Below, piece after piece: positions 54,575 through 63,534 of a DNA stretch of 64,000 nucleotides. This stretch comes from Oegoconia quadripuncta (Eukaryota > Arthropoda > Insecta > Lepidoptera > Autostichidae), in contig OX438757.1 in assembly GCA_949316235.1 (NCBI GenBank), positions 18,128,005 to 18,192,004 on the forward strand. Direction: 5' to 3'. Positions within the stretch are counted from its first letter, which is position 1, and each line of letters opens with the position of its first letter. The notes under the pieces are model-generated. The model did no database searches. It saw nothing but the letters and a program-made list of their open reading frames with translations, and was not told the origin of the DNA. A program made the position numbers and the translations under genes.

Positions 54575-55409
54575 TGTGGCGTTTTCGCCTCAGGTAGGTA
54601 GGTTAGGGGTTCCCAATGAAAGATGTGGTAAGTTCCAACCTTTATTGAAGCCTGCAATTTCACTGACCGCCGCAACGTCTCGAGAGCAATAGTAAGGGGA
54701 TCACTGGCCTGAAGGTCTTCGCTCTTCGTGGCAGGAAGCGTCCACAGCTCCGGTCGACAGGGTGTGGTGGCCGTGAGGTTAGGGTCCTCCACGGTCGCCT
54801 CAGCAGTGGTGGCTGGTGCCCTCTCAGCAGGGATATTAGAGCTCGATAGGCCTTTTAGGTAGGCTGGGATCCTGGAAGCAGGAGGTATACGTGTGAGGCC
54901 GGAGTAGGAGCTTCCAAGACTTGTGCGTAGCAGCTCCAGGTCCAGTGAACCCGACCGTTACAATTTGAATTCAAATTGTAATTGCATAGGCAAGCAGCAC
55001 AAGCCTACGCGTAGAACACCTTACATTCTATTACTAAAAGCGTAAGGGATTAATATTGAACTCACCCTAGAGGGATCCAAAACACTTAAATAGTTAGCTG
55101 GTACAAAAGTATTCAGATGACCTTTCACCGAAGGACACAGCTGTCGCTTTCGATTGTTAAATCGCGAGTGGCGAGAGAAAACCGAAGGAGGCCGATTAGA
55201 CCCGATCGTCAGTCTTCGGAATTCGCTCGTGTACTAGGGTACCGCGTCCGCAGCGTCATACGAAGCGAGGAATGAAAACCCCTGCGCGCGCATCGAATAT
55301 GTATGCGTAGATTAGAGGTTCCGTATATTAAATACTGTTATTTATGAATTTCGATCTACTGGATACAATTCTTTTCTTACTTTAATCACACGAACTCCAC
55401 AACGTTACA
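54575..55409 (-). repeat. 3' LTR of the Gypsy element
   Basis: 835-bp copy of the 5' LTR with one apparent substitution. A minus-strand AATAAA at 54641-54646, about 66 bp from the element's end, could serve as the poly(A) signal. A 24-bp perfect palindrome centred on GAATTC lies at 54958-54981 (61659-61682 in the other LTR). The sequence just inside, on the minus strand, is only weakly purine-rich (GGCGGAATAC), so the polypurine tract is not a classic one. Confidence 0.94.
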
Positions 55410-55744
55410 GTATTCCGCCGATAGATGCAGGATTTTGCTTATCTAGCTCACAGCAAAATCCGTCTGCTGAAAACCTGTTCACTAGCGTTAATTTCCACTC
55501 ACTGACATACATACATCACACATGCATACAAATACATACTGATTGTCATCAAATCCTTTATTTTACACGGATTGAGACCCTGACAGATAGAGTATATTAC
55601 TTTAAACAGATAGTATTACACTCCGTAGCAATAAGGAGATACTGAATTCATGATTCTGTACTCGTAGGTTTCCTAAGCAGTTATATTATTATACAGTAGC
55701 GGAATAGCCTTTATAGTAGTTGGTGGCTTAGTATAAAATAAAAA
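55410..55744 (-). other. 3' untranslated region of the Gypsy element
   Basis: 335 bp between the pol stop and the 3' LTR with no env-like frame. Two short segments near 55426-55454 are complementary (GGATTTTGCT and AGCAAAATCC), so a hairpin is possible beside the LTR edge. Confidence 0.6.
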
Positions 55745-58700
55745 TTATAGTGTATAGTTTATTAGTTTTAAATCTTTGATATGCCAGCATCCGATAGATT
55801 TGCCAGTCATATCAGCTAGTTCGTAGACCAATGGAGACTTCTTTTGAATAATTTTACACTTTATAAATTTTGGTGCTAGCTTTTTATTGAAATATTTGTC
55901 TTTGTCACTTTGGTAAAATGTTCTCTTCCATACCACATCACCAATATTAAACTCCGCCGGTCTCCTACGTAGATTATAAGTTTGACAGTTTCGGCTATGA
56001 GCTTGCAGCAAGGAAGATTGTACTTTATCAAAGATACTAGAAAGTACACCTAGATTTTCCGCATATGCATCACGTGGTAGGTATATACTATCGTCATCGT
56101 TCGCACCATCGACGTAATGCGAGCCACAACTAACCAATTCGCGACCGTACACAAGGAAAGAAGGAGTATAGCCAGTAACCTCGTTAACGGAACTGTTAAT
56201 CGCAAACTGAATTTTAGGTATAAGTAAGTCCCAAACACGCTGGTCATTAGATATAAATGTCGAAACAGCTGTCATTATAGTTTTGTCATAGCGTTCGACA
56301 GTATTTACATGGGGAGAATACTTAGGGGTAAAGTGTAAGTTAGGAATTTTATATTTTGCCAGCATCTGTTTTAAAGTTACGCTAACAAACTGTTTGCCGT
56401 TATCTAAAACGATTGTAGAAGGAACGCCGTGTACTAATATTACTTTTTCTTCTAGTATTTTAGTTACTATTTCCGCGGTAGCGCGTCTGATTGGAAAGAT
56501 TAAGCAATATTTGCTGAAGCAACAGGTTACCACTAGTAGGTAGCAGTTTTGATTCCTTGTAGGTGGTAGAGGTCCGACCAGGTCTATACTAATAGTCTGA
56601 AATGGTCTTGAACAGACCTTTGGTCTACCCATTTCACCAAGAGAAGCATGGTTTTGATGCTTGTGAGCTATACAAGTATCGCAAGAAGTAATAGCTTTAA
56701 CGACATCGGCATGCATTCCAGGCCAATAGTATTTTAGTGACAGGCGTTTATAAGTTTTAAATATGCCAAAATGACCAGAGATAGGCTCAGCATGATTCTC
56801 CATTATGACCGTTTTCCTGACTTCGGTAGGAATAACTTCCTTCCACTCAAACTCTTTATTTAGGACACATTTACTCTGCATATAGCGATATAGACGGTTA
56901 TTCTTTACGCAGTAGTTGGGAAACGACGTAGGTGAACTACGACAACCACTGAAAATATTTAGATACCACTGGTCATTAGTGGCAGTATTCCCTAGGGTAG
57001 CATCAATAGCTGAAATAGTAGGGCAAATACGTGATAAAGCGTCTGGTATTATGTTATCCGCTCCGCGACGGTGTTTTATATCGAAGTTAAACATCGATAG
57101 TCGCACACCCCATCTAGCCAAGCGACCAGTAGGGTTGTTTAGCTTGATGAACCACTGTAGTGCTGAATGATCTGTGTAGACAGTGAACTTTTTTCCATTG
57201 TCTAAATAGCATCTCCAGTGTTCCAAAGCTACTAGTACAGCTAAAGCTTCGCGTTCGGTAACAGCGTAGTTCTTTTCCGGTGCCGACAACGATCTACTCA
57301 TATAAGCAATTGGGTGTTCAACTCCGTCTATGGTTTGGGTGAGTAACCCCCCTATGCCATAGTCACTGGCGTCAGTGTGGACTTCAAAAGGTAAGTCATA
57401 GTTAGGACAAGATAGTATTGGAGCTGAAACTAGACACTCTTTTAGCCTAATGAACGAGTTATCCGCCTGTGTAGACCATTCAAAAGATTTGACTTTTTTG
57501 CTTGTAGAAGTAAGCTTGTTAAGAGGTCCTGCAATGGTACTAAAATTAGGGACGAATCTCCGGTACCATGAGGCAGTTCCTAGAAACCTTTTGACCTCCT
57601 TCCTATTTGTAGGCGTAGGGAATTCAAGAATAGCTTTAACTTTGTCCGGATCGACATGTAGCCCTTTAGAGTTAACCACGTACCCCAAGTATTTTAGTTC
57701 ATCTCTGAAAAATACAGACTTTTGAAAGTTTATGGTTAAGTTAGCCATCTGTAGTTTTTTGAGGACTTTTAGAAGCAAAGCGATATGACTTTCGAAGTCA
57801 GGAGATATTATTATTATATCATCAATAAATACCATTACCGAGTTCTCAAATTCTGGTCCAGAAAACAAAACATCCACCAACCTCTGTTGTGTGGCTGGAG
57901 CATTAGTTAGTCCGAAAGGCATGGTAACAAATCTGAAGGTTCCGCGGTGAGGAATATAGAACGCTGTCTTATCACGGTCAGTTTCCTGGATAGGCGTTTG
58001 CCAAAAAGCCTTCGAAAGGTCGATGCTACTTAGGTATCTAGCGTTCTTAAGATTGTCTAATATTTCAGAAACGTAAGGTAATTTATATGCATCTTTCTTA
58101 GTGACAGAATTCAATTTTCGACTATCCAAGCAAAATCTAAGCTTGCCATCTTTTTTAGGTGTAAGTAACACTGGAGAAGACCAAGGACTCTCGCAAGGCT
58201 CAACCACTCCCAAGCTCAACATCTCGTCAAGTTCTTCACAAAGAATTTTCTGTCTCTCCGGAGATATTCGGTAGTACCTCTGCCTGATAGGTTGAATGTC
58301 ACCAGTGTCAATCTGATGAGTGACCAAATGTGTGCGACCTAGGCCACGTGTTTCAAATGAAATATCCTTAAATTGTTCTATAATATTATCGGCAGTAAAC
58401 TTTTGAGATTTCGTGAGTTCATTATAAGATTGAATCATGCCGGAACTATCAGTAATGGTAGATATGCTACTCATTCTATTTTCGACACTATCAGCGTTAC
58501 TAGCAAATGATATGGCATTTGAAAATTTAGGAAATAATTTAAATTTTGTCCAAAAATCTACACCTAGTATTAGTGGTGATGTGACTGTAGGTATTACATA
58601 GGCTTTCAAAAAATGAAATTGGTTTTCAAAAGTTACAGGTAGGTTAATGTAGCCTTCAGGATTCAACCTTTGACCACCAGCAGCAATAAAAGTTGTAGTG

Positions 58701-59008
58701 TTGTCTATTTGCGAAAGTGGCAACCCTAGCGATTGTAAATATAGGTGAGAATCATTCCCTAGTATTGTAACTGCTGATCCCGAATCTAGCAGACCACAAA
58801 AAGGTTTATCACAAACTGTGATGTGAGCATAGGGACGCACGTCAGTTGTAGGTTTTTTGTCGTAGATTGTTGCAATAGAATAGCTAGTAAAAAAAAATTT
58901 AATTTTAGATAACCACTCTTTCCATTCGTCGATATCAAAATATTTCTTTTTGTTTATTGTAGACTCATTATTACAACAATCTCCGCCATCTAGTTTTTTG
59001 AATGAGTT
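55745..59008 (-). CDS. pol: Pol polyprotein (protease-RT-RNaseH-integrase) of the Gypsy element
   Basis: Open from 59008 to the TAA at 55745-55747 (1,087 codons). There is no ATG near its start, so it is expected as a Gag-Pol fusion by -1 frameshift. Numbering from the GTG at 58840: aspartic protease DSGS at 19-22; reverse transcriptase from about 190 to 440 with Asp273 and FIDD at 337-340; RNase H with Asp489, Glu528 and Asp556; integrase zinc finger His682/His689/Cys719/Cys722; integrase core Asp752, Asp812, Glu848 with D-35-E spacing; a GPY/F-like C-terminal module around APKFIKCKII. Order RT-RNaseH-IN is the Ty3/Gypsy order. The enzyme copies element RNA and inserts the cDNA into the nuclear genome. 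No breaks are visible. Confidence 0.95.
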   Translation of the reverse strand, partial: NSFKKLDGGDCCNNESTINKKKYFDIDEWKEWLSKIKFFFTSYSIATIYDKKPTTDVRPYAHITVCDKPFCGLLDSGSAVTILGNDSHLYLQSLGLPLSQIDNTTTFIAAGGQRLNPEGYINLPVTFENQFHFLKAYVIPTVTSPLILGVDFWTKFKLFPKFSNAISFASNADSVENRMSSISTITDSSGMIQSYNELTKSQKFTADNIIEQFKDISFETRGLGRTHLVTHQIDTGDIQPIRQRYYRISPERQKILCEELDEMLSLGVVEPCESPWSSPVLLTPKKDGKLRFCLDSRKLNSVTKKDAYKLPYVSEILDNLKNARYLSSIDLSKAFWQTPIQETDRDKTAFYIPHRGTFRFVTMPFGLTNAPATQQRLVDVLFSGPEFENSVMVFIDDIIIISPDFESHIALLLKVLKKLQMANLTINFQKSVFFRDELKYLGYVVNSKGLHVDPDKVKAILEFPTPTNRKEVKRFLGTASWYRRFVPNFSTIAGPLNKLTSTSKKVKSFEWSTQADNSFIRLKECLVSAPILSCPNYDLPFEVHTDASDYGIGGLLTQTIDGVEHPIAYMSRSLSAPEKNYAVTEREALAVLVALEHWRCYLDNGKKFTVYTDHSALQWFIKLNNPTGRLARWGVRLSMFNFDIKHRRGADNIIPDALSRICPTISAIDATLGNTATNDQWYLNIFSGCRSSPTSFPNYCVKNNRLYRYMQSKCVLNKEFEWKEVIPTEVRKTVIMENHAEPISGHFGIFKTYKRLSLKYYWPGMHADVVKAITSCDTCIAHKHQNHASLGEMGRPKVCSRPFQTISIDLVGPLPPTRNQNCYLLVVTCCFSKYCLIFPIRRATAEIVTKILEEKVILVHGVPSTIVLDNGKQFVSVTLKQMLAKYKIPNLHFTPKYSPHVNTVERYDKTIMTAVSTFISNDQRVWDLLIPKIQFAINSSVNEVTGYTPSFLVYGRELVSCGSHYVDGANDDDSIYLPRDAYAENLGVLSSIFDKVQSSLLQAHSRNCQTYNLRRRPAEFNIGDVVWKRTFYQSDKDKYFNKKLAPKFIKCKIIQKKSPLVYELADMTGKSIGCWHIKDLKLINYTL

Positions 59009-60441
59009 TTATTATTATTATGGTGACAGACTGGGCAATTAGGATATGTGACATCCTTTTTTCCGCACTTGAAGCAAATAAGGTATCTAGCTTGCTTGCA
59101 TTGGCCAAGCGAATGGCTACTGTCCCGACAACGTGGACAATAAACAGGTTTGCCCGCAGTGGTAGCACTGGTAACTTCATCCACAGGCAGTTCACTGATA
59201 GGTTTAGAGAATTTATTGTTATTATTAAAAGAATATTTGTGCTGAAATTGTTTATTTTGATTATAATTTTTATTTGGATAGTTTTTATTATAATGATTAT
59301 TTTTAGAATAATAATTGTAATTATTTTTAGGATAATAAGATTTATTATTATTATATTCAGGTGCACGCATGAATGCTAAATCCGGTGCTAAAGTTTCCGA
59401 TGTTACTCTAGGAGGTTCTCGGAATTGAGAAGACAGACATTGAACTTTCTCATAATTGCGGCAAAGCGTTCGCAGAGTATCGATGGATGTAATACCAGTA
59501 GAACTAGACGCTAAAACATTCGCATAACAAGGTCGAATATTGTGTAACAATATATCAAGTTGATCCTGTTCCGACATTTGTTTAGAAAGTCGAGAAAATA
59601 ATTCAGACATTATCGATAAATAAATAACTATGTTTTCGGAATCACCCTGTGTTCTATTACGTATCTCGGATATTAAACGATAATCGTAATCAAAATGATT
59701 AAAATCCTCCAATAGCAAGTTAACAAGTTCCTCCCATGTACTTACAGAGTTCCGCACACTACGATACCAATGTAATGCATTACCCGTAAATATCTCACTC
59801 GCATACATCAACAATTTTCTAGTAGGAATATTACGTGATTGGCTATACTCATTCACCCTCCGCACAAAAGCATGAACACAAGTCGCACCATTAAACTTAA
59901 GTTTTTGTAGGTCGTTGATATGTGAGTGGTCACACGACGTAGACACCACAGGTGCGGACATGATACCACCAAGTGATGCGGCAGACTGTGAGGAAGTAGA
60001 TTGCTCGGAGAAAGCAGTATGAGACGAGTGGAAATTTATAATTTGCATTAACTGTGATTGTAGGTTGATATTATTTTTATAAGTAACTTGTAGTTGTTCG
60101 CAAAGTGTAGACTTAGGGTCTGGTACCGCCATACGCCTTAGCCGATGGTGTATATGATTAGCTAAAGCCCTAGAACGTTCTACAAGGTTAGGATCAAATT
60201 TATCTTCCAAAGATATCAAACGGGACGCAAGTTCCTTCAAAGAGTTATCAGTACCCGCAATATCGTCTCGTAGGTCTAAACCCGACTCGCCGACATCTTC
60301 TGTAGGTATAAGTGGAGTTAATTTATTTATTTGTTTCCGTAACTCGAGTACAGTTGAAGCAGGTTCCTCGCCTCTTATGAGCACTTCGTACGACAGTTCA
60401 TTTTTATTTAGTAAAAAAAATTTTATAGGGTGAGTTCCCAT
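58990..60441 (-). CDS. gag: Gag polyprotein of the Gypsy element
   Basis: 483 codons from the ATG at 60441 (the frame is open 16 codons further up but has no ATG there). Gag packages element RNA into cytoplasmic virus-like particles. The middle of the protein has the helical retrotransposon Gag pattern, with motifs GNALHWYRS and WEELVNLLLEDF. The C-terminal third holds an Asn/Tyr/Lys-rich linker and then zinc knuckles: one complete CX2CX4HX4C (CPRC...H...C) and a second with the Cys spacing but Val where His is expected. The TAG stop at 58990-58992 directly follows the slippery heptamer, so the stop is part of the gag-pol frameshift signal. Confidence 0.93.
   Translation of the reverse strand: MGTHPIKFFLLNKNELSYEVLIRGEEPASTVLELRKQINKLTPLIPTEDVGESGLDLRDDIAGTDNSLKELASRLISLEDKFDPNLVERSRALANHIHHRLRRMAVPDPKSTLCEQLQVTYKNNINLQSQLMQIINFHSSHTAFSEQSTSSQSAASLGGIMSAPVVSTSCDHSHINDLQKLKFNGATCVHAFVRRVNEYSQSRNIPTRKLLMYASEIFTGNALHWYRSVRNSVSTWEELVNLLLEDFNHFDYDYRLISEIRNRTQGDSENIVIYLSIMSELFSRLSKQMSEQDQLDILLHNIRPCYANVLASSSTGITSIDTLRTLCRNYEKVQCLSSQFREPPRVTSETLAPDLAFMRAPEYNNNKSYYPKNNYNYYSKNNHYNKNYPNKNYNQNKQFQHKYSFNNNNKFSKPISELPVDEVTSATTAGKPVYCPRCRDSSHSLGQCKQARYLICFKCGKKDVTYPNCPVCHHNNNKTHSKN
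58993..58999 (-). promoter_or_regulatory. -1 ribosomal frameshift slippery site (A AAA AAC)
   Basis: On the minus strand gag ends TCA AAA AAC TAG. The heptamer A-AAA-AAC fits the canonical X XXY YYZ pattern in the gag frame. Slipping back one base gives AAA AAA CTA GAT, which is the pol frame. That frame is open from a stop at 59009-59011 down to 55745 and overlaps gag by about 19 nt. Downstream sequence is AU-rich; I see only a weak 5-bp stem, no clear pseudoknot. Confidence 0.85.
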
Positions 60442-61275
60442 CTTAATCCCGCAATTATACAGAAAGCGAAAAAAAACAGCACTAATCAATTACACAAAAC
60501 AAAAAACACAAAAACAATCCCACAGACAAAATGAAACACAAAATAATATGCATGAAAAATGAGAATGTAGGTAGGTATGGTTTCCAATTAAGTGATCTTA
60601 AACTACTTTATTGTAAATGAAGTGAAGTTTATAATTTTTATTTTTGAATTAGTGCAGAATACTATATGCTATACTTTATTTTAAATGAAGTGGGGTTTTA
60701 TAAAGTTAGTGCAGTAACAAAATTTTACAACTGAATTAAAATAAATAAGTTAAAATATTGGTGTTCTTTACAAATTAACGCAACTACGATTTGGTGATTT
60801 AATGATTTCTACAAGCCATGAATATGAATAAAATTGCACTACAAATGAGTTTACTACAGCGGCTGCGAACCGTTACGTAGGTATAACGTAATAAATGTAG
60901 GTAGGTAGGTATGAGTTTATAATACACAGAATTTTGATATCCGTTGACTTTCAATTGGATATTTAAGCACTTTATCCTTTAATACGTTAAACAATATAAG
61001 AATATGTAGCAGTTACTAGAGATTTAAATGAAGAAAAAAAATTACAAAGAGGTAAGTTAGGTAGGTACTTGTCTTACAATACGTAACGGTTAACAAAAGA
61101 CAAACATAAGCAGAATCAACGGAAAATTACACTGTTTTTAGATATTATTAAGTACGTACCGGTTCGCTGTATGTAGGTAGACACCGCCTCGTTCACAATC
61201 AACTGGAATTGTGTGCTGCTAGACCTATAAGGAGACGTACTTTGGCCAGTGAAATTACCACGGTAAGGGCGCCAC
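60442..61275 (-). other. Untranslated leader of the Gypsy element
   Basis: 834 bp between the 5' LTR and the gag ATG, AT-rich, with several GTAGGTAGGTA-like stretches and no long frame. It should hold the packaging signal, but no specific structure is evident. Confidence 0.6.
61257..61274 (-). promoter_or_regulatory. Candidate primer-binding site of the Gypsy element
   Basis: One base inside the 5' LTR the minus strand reads TGGCGCCCTTACCGTGGT. It starts with TGG, complementary to the CCA end of a tRNA. The first eight bases fit the 3' end of tRNA-Lys as used by many retroelements, but the match does not obviously continue. The priming tRNA is therefore unproven. Confidence 0.6.
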
Positions 61276-62110
61276 TGTGGCGTTTTCGCCTCAGGTAGGT
61301 AGGTTAGGGGTTCCCAATGAAAGATGTGGTAAGTTCCAACCTTTATTGAAGCCTGCAATTTCACTGACCGCCGCAACGTCTCGAGAGCAATAGTAAGGGG
61401 ATCACTGGCCTGAAGGTCTTCGCTCTTCGTGGCAGGAAGCGTCCACAGCTCCGGTCGACAGGGTGTGGTGGCCGTGAGGTTAGGGTCCTCCACGGTCGCC
61501 TCAGCAGTGGTGGCTGGTGCCCTCTCAGCAGGGATATTAGAGCTCGATAGGCCTTTTAGGTAGGCTGGGATCCTGGAAGCAGGAGGTATACGTGTGAGGC
61601 CGGAGTAGGAGCTTCCAAGACTTGTGCGTAGCAGCTCCAGGTCCAGTGAACCCGACCGTTACAATTTGAATTCAAATTGTAATTGCATAGGCAAGCAGCA
61701 CAAGCCTACGCGTAGAACACCTTACATTCTATTACTAAAAGCGTAAGGGATTAATATTGAACTCACCCTAGAGGGATCCAAAACACTTAAATAGTTAGCT
61801 GGTACAAAAGTATTCAGATGACCTTTCACCGAAGGACACAGCTGTCGCTTTCGATTGTTAAATCGCGAGTGGCGAGAGAAAACCGAAGGAGGCCAATTAG
61901 ACCCGATCGTCAGTCTTCGGAATTCGCTCGTGTACTAGGGTACCGCGTCCGCAGCGTCATACGAAGCGAGGAATGAAAACCCCTGCGCGCGCATCGAATA
62001 TGTATGCGTAGATTAGAGGTTCCGTATATTAAATACTGTTATTTATGAATTTCGATCTACTGGATACAATTCTTTTCTTACTTTAATCACACGAACTCCA
62101 CAACGTTACA
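61276..62110 (-). repeat. 5' LTR of the Gypsy element
   Basis: 835-bp direct repeat of 54575-55409. In element orientation it begins TGTAACG and ends CGCCACA. Transcription should start here and run towards lower coordinates. The right edge abuts ATGT of the target duplication. A frame across part of it (61116-61493 minus) has no retroelement domain and is probably chance. Confidence 0.95.
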
Positions 62111-62246
62111 ATGTATTTATTATGTACAAAAAAAATGTATGTGTGTAGTATATCAACCATCTGGTATCCATAATACAAGCCTTGTTGCTTAGTGTGGAAC
62201 TAAATGGCGCTGTGTGTATCTCCAAGGATATTTATTAATAAAAAAA
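62111..62246 (+). mobile_element. S2 SINE, 3' half, continuation across the Gypsy element
   Basis: Begins ATGTATTTATTATGTAC and continues with the S2 body (ATCAACCATCTGGTATCC and TGGAACTAAATGGCGCTG), as at 21420-21560. With 54438-54574 it defines the empty site of the Gypsy insertion. Confidence 0.85.
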
Positions 62247-62270
62247 ATATGTATACATCGACTATACTTA

Positions 62271-62583
62271 AACCGCCTCCGTGGCTCAATGTAAACAACA
62301 TTGAGTTTACGATTCGGAGGTCGCGGGTTCGATCCCCAGCGGGGTACATGTTTAAGTACTCGGTTTGGTTGGTGTAAGGACATTTTAAATGTCCGCCTGG
62401 CTAGCTACCACCATCTTATCTAAATCTGCCGCCAAGCTGCAATGTTAATAGCATTGTTGTGTTCCGGTTGTCAGAGATAAGTTAGCCAGTCCCCCAAATG
62501 TGTTAGGGTTTCCGGGTCAATACGCTTCCACCTTCGAGCTCATCTTCACTTAACATCAGGTGTGATTGAGGTCAAGTACAAAA
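62271..62583 (+). mobile_element. S1 SINE, near full length
   Basis: ACCGCCTCCGTGGCTCAATG to TGTGATTGAGGTCAAGTAC, 25 bp right of the split S2. The tail is lost. Confidence 0.9.
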
Positions 62584-62829
62584 CCTAAAATTTCGCCAAA
62601 AGGCCCAATTGAAAACAATCGGGACGACTGATTAAAGTGTTACTGGTCACCCATCCAAGAGCTGACGGCACCGCTTGTTGCCATCTCAACGACTGCTGAA
62701 AATAAAAATAAACAAATTGGAGGAAACTTTAAACCCTCCCCTCGCTCGTCCTGTGCGGTTTAGATAAATTTCATTAAAAATTTCAATAAATTTAAAGATA
62801 CTATAAAACAGAAACTAATTAAGAAAGCA

Positions 62830-63122
62830 TATAATAAAATATCAGATTATTTAGATAATAAACATTCATGGATATGACCAGCCCGTTCGCATAACCACGC
62901 TATTTCACAATTAATAATGAAATATTATAATATAAAATAATAATTAATAATTTTGTAGTATAAAAACCTTTTTTTTTGAAGAGCCACCTCTCAAGTTTCT
63001 TGCTTGTTCTTCTCAGGGGAAAATTGCCTTTTGAACAAGCAGTAGCTTTAAAAATGTAAAATCTGACCATTTTAAGTGTACCCTGTGTACCTACAAAATA
63101 AAGCATTTTTGATTTGATTTGC
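62830..63122 (+). mobile_element. LINE-A-type 3' UTR fragment
   Basis: AATATCAGATTATTTAGATA, TTGCTTGTTCTTCTCAGGGG, TTTGAACAAGCAGTAGC, TGTACCTACAAAATAAAGC and a TTGATTTGATTT end, as at 9126-9382. Confidence 0.75.
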
Positions 63123-63353
63123 TATATCTAACCAACCAGTCACTTCCCGTGGATGTCGTAAAAGGCAACTAACTAGGCTTACCACCAAAAACCTCACGCT
63201 GTCACGTGTGCATTTCTGTATAGTTCGTAAAGTGAACCGTGGATATTGTTTCAATGATTAAACATTAATATTTGGGATATATTTGATCACCCCATTTGGG
63301 ATTGAGGTCGTGTATGTTATGTGTGTATAAAATATCCCGCCAACCGAATGTAA

Positions 63354-63534
63354 CTAACTAATATTATAAATCCGAAAGTTTGGATGTTTGTTTATTTCTG
63401 AATGTGAAACTGATGAACGGATTTGAATGAAATTGTTTTATCCCGATCAAATGAGCAGTTCCTATGGGATAAACAAATTAAACACGCGATAAAGTTACTC
63501 CACGCAAGCGAAGCCACGGGCTGTAAGCTGGTTA
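63354..63534 (+). mobile_element. M1 repeat, internally shortened
   Basis: CTAATATTATAAATCCGAAA, ATGAACGGATTTGAATGAAA, GGGATAAACAAATTAAACAC, CGAAGCCACGGGCTGTAAGC. Confidence 0.75.

Larger units (their letters stand above)
54575..62110 (-). mobile_element. Complete Ty3/Gypsy LTR retrotransposon
   Basis: A 7,536-bp element read on the minus strand: 5' LTR 61276-62110, leader 60442-61275, gag, pol (protease, RT, RNase H, integrase), a 335-bp 3' region, 3' LTR 54575-55409. The LTRs are both 835 bp, start TGT and end ACA, and I see one difference (G/A near 55193 and 61894). The 4-bp ATGT at 54571-54574 is repeated at 62111-62114, the target-site duplication usual for Gypsy elements. All catalytic residues are present and both long frames are open, so it looks recently active. 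There is no env-like frame. It lies inside an S2 SINE. The exact Gypsy clade is not resolved by eye. Confidence 0.96.

Noticed and set aside
59002..59379. 125-codon plus frame and 131-codon minus frame inside gag
   Set aside because: Ile-rich shadows of the Asn/Lys-rich gag linker.
61116..61493. 125-codon minus frame over the LTR edge (partly repeated at 54550-54792)
   Set aside because: Lies in LTR sequence without a domain; its duplication merely reflects the two LTRs.
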